NCBI GenBank assembly: GCA_944472155.2
Contig: OX235272.1
Location: forward strand, 15,360,354-15,424,353
DNA length: 64,000 nucleotides
Origin: Trichobilharzia szidati
Taxonomy: Eukaryota > Platyhelminthes > Trematoda > Strigeidida > Schistosomatidae
Direction: 5' to 3'
Below, one piece after another: positions 21,777 through 32,732 of this stretch; the stretch's first letter is position 1, and every line of letters starts with the position of its first letter. A model generated the notes under the pieces. The model saw only the letters and a list, made by a program, of their open reading frames with translations. It searched no databases and was not told the DNA's origin. Position numbers and translations under genes: made by a program.

Positions 21777-21999
21777 CTAAAATGTTATTAAAAGAAAAGT
21801 AATTTGTTTAAACGACTGAAAATGTTGGTTCGCTTAAATCAGTAAGCCATAAGATTTTCTATTCAACAGAATCCATTGTGTTTTCTCTAATTTTTATTTG
21901 TCTTAAACATTCAACTATGTTCTTCAGTCACAATATCTACTAATGCATGTATTTCATTAACCTTCTCAGGCTAGAGGTGTGTGTATTCCCAAGAGATGA

Positions 22000-22595
22000 A
22001 GGAGTATTATCAAAAGGGATTGATCTGCGCTTCAAGTCGAACATCATCGCATCACCTGATATGCCCTAGTGGACTCTCCCCCTTGCATCTCATGAGGCGA
22101 AACCAGAAGCCTATATAGAAAACTATATGCTCGCACCAGCAAGTACAAAATCTCAACCATACTCTACTTAGCTCGTGTTCTGTGCGATCAAGAAAGCATT
22201 AGGTGTGACACCTATAATTCATTAAATAGTCAGTAGAACAACTGGATCTCGTCTTTCCAACTCACATCATTTATAGGTACAACACTTTCTTTCTTTCTTT
22301 TCCTTTTCTCTCTCTTCTTTTTCCGTTATGTGCTGCTTTGTTTCTTTCTCTCGCTTACGCCAGTAAATATGATAGCACCTACTTTTCTAATAACTTCAAA
22401 CACTGTTCAACTTTGGCTTTGCTACCGACATGCCAATATGTAGTTGTCATAATGAACTGAGACTACCCTTAATCTATGTAGAATTCTATTTATTGATAAT
22501 GTACTAACTGGATGCCCTACTGTAGTAAAAATGCTGAGAATTCCATTCTGTAACACAATTACTGTTTTGGAATAAAGCAAATTATTATTATTTCA
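22000..22595 (+). mobile_element. LINE-E copy (C-terminus and tail)
   Basis: TTGCATCTCATGAGGCG, YENYMLAPASTKSQPYST-like text (22075-22200), then about 200 nt and the tail GGAATAAAGCAAATTATTAT ending near 22592. A CT-rich tract is inserted at about 22285-22350. Confidence 0.58.
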
Positions 22596-22898
22596 CTTGA
22601 AGATCCTGAATAAAGAGAAAATGTTATTTCATAAATTACGCTGAGAGAGAGTTCTACACATTGTGTGAACATTTCGTCCAGGATAAAGCTATGATTATGA
22701 TTATGAAAAAAAGGTTATTCTTCAAACATAGGATGCAGTATTGCAGAGTTGCATAGAATATTTATTACTCAACAGTTTGAATCAAACTGAATGTTCACAC
22801 AAAGGTGGATCAATTCAAGTTGATAACGTCTCAAACCAAACCTCCTATTCATATTCACATCAAGACCCTTACGTAAGCTCCAACCTAATGATTAGACC

Positions 22899-23236
22899 AC
22901 AGCTACTGACCAGTAGGGTGCAGCAGGTCGGGTGTGAGGACAAATACTCGCCGAAGACATTGGCTAGCGGTTGCGCTATATCGTGAATTGGCAGAAGTTA
23001 GAATTCGCGGGCCATTGGATCGGGTCCCAGTGGCTGAATGGTATACGAGCTCACCTTGTAACCAGAAGGTCCTGGGTTCGAATCCCGGTGGGTGTGTACC
23101 ATTGAAGAGTCCCAAACTAGGGCGAAACAGCTGTCCAGTACTCCCAGGTTTTCCAATGGTTCTCTAACTGATGTCAGCTCATGATGAAAATCCTGTAACC
23201 AATCAACCACAGCCCTACAAACCAATACTTGAATAC
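22899..23236 (+). mobile_element. SINE-H copy, 5' truncated
   Basis: From CAGGTCGGGTGTGAGGAC to CAATACTTGAATA. Good tRNA-like part (GGTATACGAGC; GGTTCGAATCCCGG) and hammerhead-like segment at 23096-23142 with palindromic CAGCTG stem III. Confidence 0.85.
23096..23142 (+). ncRNA. Hammerhead-like segment of SINE-H
   Basis: GTACCA, TTGAAGA, GTCC-CAAACTA-GGGC, GAAA, CAGCTG, TC, CAGTAC. Stem III ACAGCTGT is a perfect palindrome; the 5' strand of stem I has two changes against other copies. Confidence 0.5.
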
Positions 23237-24112
23237 TGACTAAGTACTCTGTTGGATATCTAGTGACTGCAATCAATCCAAATTTTACCAGGCTATTCGA
23301 ATACAATGAAATAAATCTATCCTAATTTTAGTTCGCTCATAATCCTACTTCTATTTTGGATGAATTTGTTCAAAGTCAGTTTCATAGAACGTCACTTTAA
23401 AAAGAGCAACGCGTTGACCACAGCACACACCTTAGACTGATTGATTTCAGTTAACCCTAAGAATCAAATAATTGACGTCGGTTACCTCCCTAATAAATCA
23501 TCAGTTTATCCAGCATAATCCTATGCGAAGTAGCATGATCTTTAACTTCAAAAGTGACTGATATCTTTTCGAATCCATCAGGTGGAAGCGACACTAGTTA
23601 CTTCATGGCCTAAAATACATCGGCACTGACAAATTTCATGCCCCTGTTTATGGGACATGGCTACAGTTCAAAAGATGAAGAGTGAGGTTGAACACTGAAT
23701 CTTAGTTCGCTGAATCTACACCTAACACATGCAATGGATACTGTGCGACGCAAAGACCACCAATAAAATCAAAGGATAAGAAGTGATGGATTTATATAAG
23801 TGAATTATGGAGGGTTCGTGAGTATCTGGATATGACTATGAGTAACAAGCTGTGTGGTTTTATCACATAAATGTATTGTATGAAGGAACTACACTCTACC
23901 ACAGTGCCTACGATCTATCCTTATATTAATGAAAAGAAAAGCAATCAATGAACCCATAAATGAAATTACATGAGTGAATGGATCACGAAATGAAGAATAG
24001 GAAAGATTTGGACACTCTGGCAAATTTTATGAAATGAGTGCATCTGCAAGATACAGAACAATTCTCAGCCACGTGAATAACGGCCTCCAGCCACTAGTCC
24101 TTAGCGTCTCAA
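23237..24112. other. Intronic sequence, nothing recognised
   Basis: Between SINE-H and SINE-B copies in the first visible intron of the ligand gene. Contains decayed text resembling LINE-D near 24060-24110 only. Confidence 0.45.
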
Positions 24113-24290
24113 CTGTGCATCAGTGGCAGAGCGGTTAGGATTCTCGCCGTCCGGGGTCCGATCCCCTGTCGACGCAAACCCGATATCAATGGTCGGCCTG
24201 CGAAATTTGGGCTACCGATATCACATGCTGAAAATTCCATACTTGTACCAAAAATACGGTGTGGAATCAAGCTATAATAAAAAGAACTAT
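24113..24290 (+). mobile_element. SINE-B copy
   Basis: Head GTGCATCAGTGGCAGAGCGG as in SINE-A but without the GACCATGCACATGGTC hairpin. Body ACCCGATATCAATGGTCGGC, tail CATGCTGAAAATTCCATAC and GGTGTGGAATCAAGCTATAA. Confidence 0.75.
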
Positions 24291-24384
24291 CCTAGCTATC
24301 CACTAAACAACAAACATCTATTAGTCTTTTCAAGTCATCCAGTGTAATCAGACTTAATTTGACAAAAGGACTACACTAGGTTTA

Positions 24385-24560
24385 TTATTGTCAGTAGTTC
24401 GATGATAGAATGCTTGACAGTCATTCGGAAGGTCTAAGTTCAATTTCCCGCCCAACTTATTCTTAAACTTCGCCTACTCTTCTAGCCCGAAGTAAGATCG
24501 GAAAAGAGGAGAGGTTGAACGTGAAGCTAGCCAACCCACTCCGTAAAAAAAACCAATAAT
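24385..24560 (+). mobile_element. SINE-A-like copy with diverged head
   Basis: Body AAAAGAGGAGAGGTTGAACG then GTGAAGCTAGCCAACCCACT matches SINE-A; the tRNA-like head before it is changed and the RTE tail is absent. Confidence 0.5.
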
Positions 24561-24719
24561 TCAGCTCTGAAGTAAAGAAATGAAAAAAGAGTTCATTGTT
24601 GCCTGATGGTCTACAGGAGTTCATTTTTTAAAATAAAATGTATTTATAGTCAGGTGTGAATGACATTTATTTAGAAAACTTATAATCACTTTTTAAGTCG
24701 TGATTTGTGGAGATTCAAT

Positions 24720-24900
24720 TAGTTACTCGTCTGATCAAGAGATGATATCACTTGGAGAACTGCTGGAAAACCACGGAGTACTCGACAGCTACTTCGTACT
24801 TGTTGAAGAGCATTCACAGAACGCATCTACCTCAAGGATTCGGATGCAGGGTCGCCTAGCCACTGGAAGTCGATCCAATGGTCCATGAATTCCCACTTCT
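24720..24900 (-). mobile_element. SINE-H copy, decayed
   Basis: Reverse strand keeps AACTGCTGGAAAACCACGGA, GTACTCGACAGCTACTTCGT and GGTCCATGAATTCCCAC in order. Confidence 0.5.
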
Positions 24901-25309
24901 GTAAATTAGTGATATATACAGCACAAGCGCCAGACAGTGTTACTAGCGAGGAACTGTCCTCTTATCTGACTTGTTGGACCCTGATGGTGACGTAAATCTA
25001 TCGAGACTTCATCCATCTAGATTATGAAATAGGCACAGTGTACTCTGTGGAGACTTTCTAATTACGATCAATTAATCTAAGTTGAAATCAGTGAAAATAG
25101 CATAAAGCCTGACAAATGCAAACTGATCCACTGCTCTCCATTTTGTAACTACGAGATGAAGGTACTACAGTTTCAATGAGAAGCGGTGAAAGTTTTTCGG
25201 TCCGAGAAGTTGGATGTCACGACAGATCCTCGTGAATCACATTGTATGTGAGACAGAATTAAATAAGGGAATTGACAGAAGTTTCAATTCATGGATGATT
25301 CTTTTTTTT

Positions 25310-25797
25310 GGTTTGGAGCTGACATCAGTTAGAGAACCATTGGAAAAGCAACTGGAATTCTAGTTTGGGACACTTCAGCAGTACGTATTCACCACGACGG
25401 TTCGAAACCAGGACCTTCTGGTTACAATGCCAGATAGCTCGTAGACCATTAAGCCATTGGGACTCGATCCAATGGCCAGCCCATGAATTCTACCTATAGC
25501 CAATTCATGACATAGCGCGACCACTTCGCAGTGTCTTCTTCGATGAGTTACTGCCTCATTTTCAGCCTGCTGCACCTCACTGGTCACAGCTTCAAATAGG
25601 AACCCCAGGTTAACTGCCTGAATAGGGTCACTCTCCAGGGAACATCAGACTAATTTTCAACTATTGGTTTTGTAAGGATTTTGTTTGATTGGCTAGAGGA
25701 TAGGGTCCCAGGTTTTCCAATGGTTCTTGAATTGATGTCGGCTCATGATCAAATCCCACAACCGTGCAAACAAAAACCCTCACAAAACCAATACTTG
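25310..25797. mobile_element. SINE-H array: reverse unit with tail, then forward 3' part
   Basis: 25310-25660 is a reverse unit; 25661-25699 is the reverse 3' tail of a preceding unit, so tail and head abut again. 25700-25797 is a forward 3' part (CCAGGTTTTCCAATGGTTCT ... CAATACTTGAAG). Confidence 0.7.
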
Positions 25798-25955
25798 AAG
25801 ATTATTTATTTTGACTGACTCAGTGGCTAAGCCAACTACCCGAATGAATGTTTGGAAAATCCCTTCTGAACGAACAATTCAGAGTATTTGCACTTATTTA
25901 TATATTTCAACTAACCTTGTAATTTCATACAATGATTCCCTTTTATAAATTTGAA

Positions 25956-26965
25956 CAAAGAGAGAAGAAACATTGGTGCAGAATAATCTGGATCCATTTT
26001 ATTTCGTTGGTTCTCATCAGCTGCGTACAACCTTTGTCCATTAGCAAGCATAGTGTCAGAGCGTCATAGTAAAATAAGGCATTGAGATTTACAGGGTGTC
26101 TAAAGTGTCACGACATGTATATATATAGATATATATCTTGGTAGAGAGAAGTTTCTTGAAAAAATTAGTTAACAGTTGTGTTCTTTGGGTGGTAACAAAA
26201 GACAATCAGCAATAGTTACGTAATCAGATAAGAGAAGATCAAAATTTTTAGAATTACGGTGCACATGAGGTTAAAGGGACCGAATTATTCAAGCTCTTCA
26301 ATCGCTAAACACCTGATTGACACAGGACACCGAGAAGATGTGCTGGAATTATTCAAAATAATTAACAGACAAAGTACCTGAAGTCTTCTAAGGTTTGCTG
26401 AAGCTATAGCAATAAAACGATTTAAGCCTGACTTATGTGTTCAAAAAGAATCCGCTGTTGGACTTCAATTACCCTGATAACTCACGTCTTAGTAACTTTT
26501 TGTTTTCTCATTTTGTTAATTTTGTTAACTTATCTTTTCACTCCACCCCTCCCCTTTATGTTTCGTTTGACTCTCTTAAGAGATAATTTTTCATGATCTT
26601 CTGAGTTCTGCCCACTGTATTACATCATCAACTTCTCATCTGACCTCATGTGCACCGTAATTCTAAAAATTTTGATCTTCTCTTATCTGATTACGTAACT
26701 ATTGCTGATTGTCTTTTGTTACCACCCAAAGAACACAACTGTTAACTAATTTTTTCAAGAAACTTCTCTCTACCAAGATATATATCTATATATATACATG
26801 TCGTGACACTTTAGACACCCTGTAAATCTCAATGCCTTATTTTACTATGACGCTCTGACACTATGCTTGCTAATGGACAAAGGTTGTACGCAGCTGATGA
26901 GAACCAACGAAATAAAATGGATCCAGATTATTCTGCACCAATGTTTCTTCTTTCTTTGTTCAAAC
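25956..26965. mobile_element. PLE remnant between long inverted repeats
   Basis: Two arms of about 320 nt (25956-26274 and 26645-26965) are nearly perfect reverse complements. Each contains a TA-rich run and the CTGATGA/GAAA segment. The spacer encodes a decayed PLE end in plus orientation, ISKHLIDTGHRED then AIAIKRFKPDLCVQKES, homologous to the copies at 33.2 and 42.4 kb. I infer repeated terminal regions of a PLE in inverted order, not a DNA transposon, because no transposase is present. Confidence 0.75.
26890..26936 (+). ncRNA. Hammerhead-like motif in right inverted arm
   Basis: GCAG then CTGATGA, an 8-nt segment GAACCAAC, GAAA, a hairpin closed by AATAA/TTATT with TGGATCCA inside, then CTGC pairing with GCAG. 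Stem I (4 bp) and stem III (5 bp) pair well; stem II has one sure pair. The left arm carries the same motif in reverse at about 25985-26032. Confidence 0.42.
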
Positions 26966-27427
26966 TTTGTAATTATTGTCGTCTTTTCCACTAGGCGGGG
27001 TATCAATCTACTAACGTTTGCATACCATCTGCTGACCCAGTCCTTATTATTTGCCTCTGTTTTTATTTAATGATTAGTTTAAACATTTTCCTTTGTGGTT
27101 GTGTAATGATACTGACATTGTGTTGTTTTACGATTGCGATTTGGTTTGAATTAATTTTAAGTTTATGCCGTGGAGATTTTGAACTTAGAGAGAAGTGTTT
27201 GGCCGACGGAACTTGTATCCCACCTAATTAGAATTATTCAACTTGATTTTCGAGTACTTTGCACGCTTGTTTCTAGTTAACTAATGTTTTTGTACAGTAC
27301 TTGTTTCGAATTCAAATAACTGTCTGAAGCAACCGTCTGGACATTCTGTGACTGTGAGTCATCCGAAGAAGTTTGGTTAGTTATACGTAAGAACACATCG
27401 ACTGGTTCCCTGCACTTACAGCATAGT
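26966..27427. other. Intronic sequence, nothing recognised
   Basis: Between the long inverted repeat and the SINE-A near the DSL exon. No exon or repeat identified. Confidence 0.45.
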
Positions 27428-27438
27428 AATTTGATTCT

Positions 27439-27662
27439 GGTGGGTCGGTGGCTTAGCGGTTAGGACACTCGCCGACCATGCACATGGTCCGCGGTTCGAT
27501 TCCCGGCCATCGACGCACTCCTTTATCTCGCTAAGCCAGAAATAAAGATGGTGAAGAGGAAAGGTTAGGCAACCCCATCCTGTAAAATAAACACTGCTAC
27601 AGAAACTTCAAGCCACACTAGCTTGAAGCCCTATGTTCCAATGGGGAACATGAAGGAAAAAA
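27439..27662 (+). mobile_element. SINE-A copy (11-bp target-site duplication)
   Basis: Repeats AATTTGATTCT at 27428-27438 and 27663-27673. Complete head, body and tail with an A-run. It lies about 90 nt downstream of the DSL exon, in the intron. Confidence 0.9.
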
Positions 27663-27750
27663 AATTTGATTCTAGTCGTTACACAACCTCATCCATTTGT
27701 GACGCATATTTTCTCTAAAAATATGGAAACAATAATACCCTTCTACTTAC

Positions 27751-27875
27751 CTGGAGTACAATTAAATGAGCCATCTGAATTCCATGTATATCGAGATGGT
27801 TCGGGTTTGCAATAAACTTGACAATGATTACCATAGTAATTCTCTAAACAATTCAGTTTCATTCTCACATTCACA
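27751..27875 (-). CDS. Delta/Jagged-like Notch ligand, exon with DSL domain
   Basis: Internal exon of a membrane-bound Notch ligand; the DSL domain is the part of Delta/Serrate/Lag-2 proteins that contacts Notch. On the minus strand an acceptor ending TTTCAG precedes position 27875 and a GTAAGT donor follows 27751. The 125 nt read as 1 nt + 41 codons + 1 nt, giving NCLENYYGNHCQVYCKP, then SRYTWNSDGSFNCTP; with the first codon of the next exon this becomes CTPGRRGKEC. The C-x8-C-x3-C spacing, the NYYG motif and the C-x2-G-x2-G-x2-C end match DSL domains. The fourth expected Cys (after the Tyr) is Trp here. It splices in phase to 21776. The 5' exons (signal peptide, N-terminal domain) were not found. 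The identification rests on domain order read by eye; the motif match is strong, the Delta versus Jagged assignment is open. Confidence 0.85.
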
Positions 27876-28077
27876 CTGAAATTAATTTATAAGAGGATAG
27901 ATAGGAAAGTGCAGTTAGCAGAAAGAAAAGAAACAAACATAACTGACGATAATATCCAGTTCAAACTGCACTTATATGCAGGAAAACCTAAATAACAGGT
28001 GTTGACTCTTAATAGTTTAGAAAATTAGGATTTCCTCACATTTTGGATTCATCAGGCGAATAGATTTAATAATATTT

Positions 28078-29112
28078 GCAGTTAATGGTGTTCTCTGAGC
28101 TGGTTGGTTTAGTTGCTGAGCTTTCGTCGTCCTTCTACACAACATCCCCTTTCAGCGCAATATTTAGCATAAAGTAAATGATTTAAATTCCTTCATGAGT
28201 GATATAATTGCGTCTCCTGGTAACCATCTTTACATATGTATTGACCATTTTCTATTGACTTGGATTTGAAACTTTCTGGTCACCTGATTTACTTTTTATT
28301 AGTTGGTATATTTCGTCTATATTAACGTGTTTGTTAATTGCATTTTCGCTTGAGTACCAGGCTTCTAGGAATTCCCTGACTGCACTTCTGCTGTTTCCTC
28401 TGTCTAAGATTTTGACATTATCCCAATCAAATTGATGACCATAATTGTCTATATGCATTGATACTAAAGAATACATAACGTGTGTTTTCACGACTGATTT
28501 GTGTTCTTGGATTCTGATTCGAAAGGGACACCCACTTTGGCCGATGTAATGCTTGTTGCAGTTCATACACGCAATTTATTTTGTAAATGGTAATAATTTC
28601 ATCTCCTTTTTCTGTTGGATCTTTCGGTTTGCATAATATCGGATTGAGCGATTTTACTGGCTTATGTGCTATATCTATACCAAACTGTTTCAGTATTCTT
28701 GCTGTTATTTCAGAGATATTTCTCATGTATGGTAGAATGAATTTTCTTGTGGTCTTTGATGATGGTTCTTTGTTGTTGATTTGAGTCGACTTTAAACATG
28801 TTTTGATGAAATTTTGTGGACAACCATTCCTTTTGAAGACCGTTTGTAGGTACTTTTCTTCCATTTTTTCCAACTCTAGAGTGCTGTAATTTCTGCACAT
28901 AGTTTCGTTTGTGAGTAACTGGATTATTGCCAGTATAGTTGAGTATTTGATCTGTGTGCGTTGATTTTCTATATACTTGTATTTCTAAATCTCCTATGTT
29001 GGTTCTCCTGATTAAGACATCTAAAAATGGGATTTTGTTATCTAATTCTTCTTCTCTTTGTGAATTAATTGCAAATCATCCACCTGAGCTAAAAATCTTC
29101 TCTATTATTTCA
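28078..29112 (-). mobile_element. PLE-A copy with 16-bp target-site duplication
   Basis: Flanked by a 16-nt direct repeat AGATTTAATAATATTT at 28062-28077 and 29113-29128. Most of it is minus strand: connector (SEITARILKQFGIDIAHKPV), GIY-YIG region (HYIGQSGCPFRIRIQEHKS), LDRGN and a degenerate hammerhead tail at about 28110-28165. The last 50 nt (29063-29112) are in plus orientation and equal the 3' terminus of the 57 kb copy. The insertion is therefore plus-oriented with a large inverted 5' part. A frame break between 28427 and 28566 disables the protein. Confidence 0.88.
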
Positions 29113-29164
29113 AGATTTAATAATATTTACTTGAAGTGAAGACATTTCATTTCACACCATTTGG

Positions 29165-29495
29165 CAAAAGAGGCAGGCAGCGAAGAGTGAACTTCAAGTG
29201 AATATACGGAAGACAGAGGTGATGAATTAACGTCACTGGCCAACAACACCCATAAACGCCAATCACTGTCAACATTAGAAACTTGAAAGAGGTTACTTCT
29301 TATTTTTTATATAGGCAGAATCCTTTCAACTACAGGCGAATTTTATGAGTCAGGATCAGAAGAACAAGACAGGCATTCATCACTCTGAAATCACCATGGA
29401 AACATCCTACATAGAGCATAAAGAACAAATCTATATTTTCCACACCAATATTAAATCAATTTTTCTATATAGTTCAGAGACTTCGTGCATCACGA
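29165..29495 (+). mobile_element. Decayed RTE fragment
   Basis: The order AACTTCAAGTGAATATACGG, an acidic link, GGCGAATTTTATGAG and HSEITMETS-like text follows the RTE RT C-terminal region (NIEKTEVMK ... QANGTDED ... FNSNVKS) at low identity. Confidence 0.5.
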
Positions 29496-29516
29496 AAAGC
29501 TCCAGCAACAGCAACT

Positions 29517-29678
29517 TGGATGTCACCAGGTTACCAGGAGAGATGATTAATAAACTCGTGGAGAAATCTAAAAGCTCACTTCAATGAATTGAAGTATGCG
29601 CTGAAGATGTCGCCTAGTAGGGTGATGAAAGCTTCGCAAATTAACTATCCAGCTCAGAGAACACAACCACATCAAAAA
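29517..29678 (+). mobile_element. PLE-A 3' tail fragment
   Basis: Near-identical to the end of the 8.7-10.1 kb copy (about 9955-10095), including the hammerhead fold and the ACACAACCACATCAAAAA end. It follows a degraded RTE piece at 29165-29495 and stops 120 nt before the first N gap. Confidence 0.8.
29597..29638 (+). ncRNA. Hammerhead-like fold, second PLE-A copy
   Basis: Same layout as 10017-10058: TGCG, CTGAAGA, extra T, stem II GTCGCCT-AGTA-GGGTGAT (wobble pairs kept), GAAA, GCTT, CGCA. Two stem II positions differ from the first copy and keep pairing by G-U wobble. Confidence 0.58.
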
Positions 29679-29800
29679 GAAATACATTCAACTCCAGTTA
29701 AGTGATGAATGTTATTATTCTATGGTTTCTGTTATCAATTGCTTTCCCTACACTGAGATTCGCTAGATAGGTAGAGATAAACTTTCTTTGATAAGAAATG

Positions 29801-30294
29801 NNNNNNNNNNNNNNNNNNNNNNNNNNNNNNNNNNNNNNNNNNNNNNNNNNNNNNNNNNNNNNNNNNNNNNNNNNNNNNNNNNNNNNNNNNNNNNNNNNNN
29901 NNNNNNNNNNNNNNNNNNNNNNNNNNNNNNNNNNNNNNNNNNNNNNNNNNNNNNNNNNNNNNNNNNNNNNNNNNNNNNNNNNNNNNNNNNNNNNNNNNNN
30001 NNNNNNNNNNNNNNNNNNNNNNNNNNNNNNNNNNNNNNNNNNNNNNNNNNNNNNNNNNNNNNNNNNNNNNNNNNNNNNNNNNNNNNNNNNNNNNNNNNNN
30101 NNNNNNNNNNNNNNNNNNNNNNNNNNNNNNNNNNNNNNNNNNNNNNNNNNNNNNNNNNNNNNNNNNNNNNNNNNNNNNNNNNNNNNNNNNNNNNNNNNNN
30201 NNNNNNNNNNNNNNNNNNNNNNNNNNNNNNNNNNNNNNNNNNNNNNNNNNNNNNNNNNNNNNNNNNNNNNNNNNNNNNNNNNNNNNNNNNNNNN
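29801..30294. other. Assembly gap (494 N)
   Basis: Run of undetermined bases after a PLE-A tail and before an RTE-B copy. Open frames through it are artefacts. Confidence 0.99.
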
Positions 30295-30559
30295 AAACGA
30301 TGAGTTCAGGCATTAAACGAAGGCAGTAACGGGTAGTTGTCATTAAAAAGGAGATTCATCAGGCTAATTAATCATTTACCTTCGGGACATTTTGTCCAGG
30401 GTTCCTTTCCTGCAGGGAATGTTTGCGGAGGCGAGCTGGAGTGCTGAAGACTGTTCAACTCGTTTGAGATGATTCTAGCCACAGAAACCGACTTACTGTA
30501 GTCTGAATGATAGAAATAAATCTGCATGTTCTACTGCATAGCTAACCAAAAGTTCTTTG

Positions 30560-32090
30560 AGTAATACACAGACCCAAGGTACCTATCGGGCAAAAGTTTG
30601 ACACAAATTAAGCCAGTGAAGGATGACAGTGGAAAGTCACTCACCAAAGAAGTGAAGCAAAGCAAACACTGGGCTGAACACTTCAGAGGACTCCTAAATT
30701 GACCACCACCTACAACGCGCCCAACAATACCAACAATGGAAGCAGAATTACCAGTGAACATCAACCCCCCGATGAGAACAGAAGTCCTGGAGGCAATCAA
30801 GATGCTGAAAGCTGGAAAAGCAGCAGGACCAGATGAAATCCCAGCAGAAGCATTGAAAACGGACCCAGAGACAACAGCGGACTTGATGACGCCACTACTG
30901 GAGAAGGTGTGGAAAGAAGGCGAAGTACCTGAAGATTCGAAGAAAGGATACTTGTTCAAACTACTAAAGAAAGGAGACCTAAGTCAATGCAAGAACTGGC
31001 GCAGAATTATGCTCCTGTCCACCCCAAGCAAAATACTAAACCGCATCATCCTGGAGAGAATCAAACATGCCCAGGATGAAAAACTTCGACCGGAACAGGC
31101 TGGAATTAGGAGAAACAAGTCATGCATTGATCAAATCGCCACATTACGGATCATCATTGAACAAAACTTGGAGGATCTGGACTTCGCCGATGATATGTCT
31201 GATTTCCCACAAACTGGAACATATGCAGATGAAAAGCAACAAGTTGACACAAGAAGCATCCGGAGAAGATAGGACTTCAGGTGAACATTGAGAAAACAGA
31301 GGTGATGAAGATTCGTGGGCAACATCACCACCACCACCAACAACAACAGACAACAACCAGCATACATGGGAGGAACCTGAAAGAAACAACCTCCTTTACC
31401 TACCGACCTACCTATCTGGGAAGCGCACTGAACTGACGAGGATATCAAAGCAAGAATCGGAAAAGCAAGACAAGCTTTCACTACTCTCAAGTCTGTGTGC
31501 AGGAGGTCAACAGCCCTACTCAGCATCAAAACGAAGATGAGATCCGGATTTTCAACTCCAATGTGAAGTCAGTCAGTGCTACTCACTATACGGATGGATC
31601 AGAGACTTGCACTGCGCGTCATAAAGAGCATCTCAAACAAACTACAGACCTTCATTAACAGCTAGTTGTCTTCTCTCAATACCACTGAAGATCAGATGGC
31701 CGGCCAGAAGAGATCAGCAACAGAGAGGGATCTCTGGCAATGAGCGAACCAACTCAGCAGGAACCAATTGTGAAACAAATAGGCAGGCAGGAAGAAATGG
31801 AGATGGATTGGCTGGGGTCATACTCTGAGGAAACAAACCATCAAGTGAGTGACATCACTAGACAAGCCATTGCTCGAGTGGAACCTGACTGAATGGGAAG
31901 CGGCGAGTTGGTGGTGAGTGCGAGGGTGGGTGACTTGGAGGAGGTGATGTGAAGAGGAGATGAAAGCGTGTTGGCAGACTTGGAGTTAGGTGAAGACTCT
32001 AGCAGAAAACCACAGGCAATGGAGAGTTACGGCTGAAGCCCTATGTTACTCTAGGAATTAAAGGAAACAACAATAATAATAATAAGGTGC
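30560..32090 (+). mobile_element. RTE-B LINE, RT to 3' end with internal deletion
   Basis: The RT begins EVLEAIKMLKAGKAAGPDEI, then KVWKEGEVPEDSKKG, KNWRRIMLLSTPSKILNRII and QAGIRRNKSCIDQIATLRII. It then jumps from IIEQ to LEDLDFADD, deleting the FEKAFDS region, and the frame shifts after 31270. The 3' end (GAAGCCCTATGTTACTCTAG) is near 32050, with an AAT tail. It is the best preserved B-type copy in the window. Confidence 0.87.
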
Positions 32091-32732
32091 CTCAACAACA
32101 ACAGCATAAAGGCACTTATTCCCTTTAATATCTGTATTACTGTTTAGCATTGATAACATATCGAAACTCGAAATTTCCACATTAATGTCGTTCGTTACAC
32201 GGCTGTAGAGATCCAGTAGATTTTCAGATGCAAAACAAGTAATCTACGACAAGACTTTTTCACCAAAATTAACCATAAGAAATACCTGAGCAACAAGTAG
32301 AGCATTCCCAACAAAGTGGGATGAAAGCCCTATCACCGAGAATTATATATCAGCATTTCCGGTAGAAATTCTACAGTTAATTTTCCTCACGGCAAAACTT
32401 CACATTATACAAATAAAATCACAGTCGCAAGATAACGCATTATTGACACCATCATACAGCCGCAGAGACAAACATTTATATTAGGAATTACACTGGAACA
32501 AAAACAATTAATAAGAATTAAGTCAACAGGTGACATATAAACTTTAGAACAATGAAATTCAGCCTAAGGGAAAGGAGGATAATAATTACAAAGTTGGCTG
32601 AGGTATCCAAATATATATCAGTATTGTGGATAAGTCGTTCAGGAGAGATTTTCAACACAATTACTCCGTTACATTGACTATTCCATCATTCTTTACAATA
32701 ACTAGCTTGTTGTTTATTAATGAGAAGTATCT
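32091..32732. other. Unannotated sequence
   Basis: AT-rich, between RTE-B and PLE-B copies. No open frame of interest and no recognised repeat. Confidence 0.45.

Noticed and set aside
26117..26148. TA-rich run as a centromeric or replication-origin signal
   Set aside because: It is a short microsatellite inside a repeated PLE arm; nothing else supports such a role.
25956..26965. Long inverted repeats as terminal repeats of a DNA transposon
   Set aside because: The spacer encodes a PLE GIY-YIG remnant and no transposase, and similar fold-backs occur in other PLE copies.
29735..30343. Long open frames across the N run (both strands), and likewise at 59477-60147
   Set aside because: They exist only because unknown bases are read as open codons; the real flanks give a few codons.
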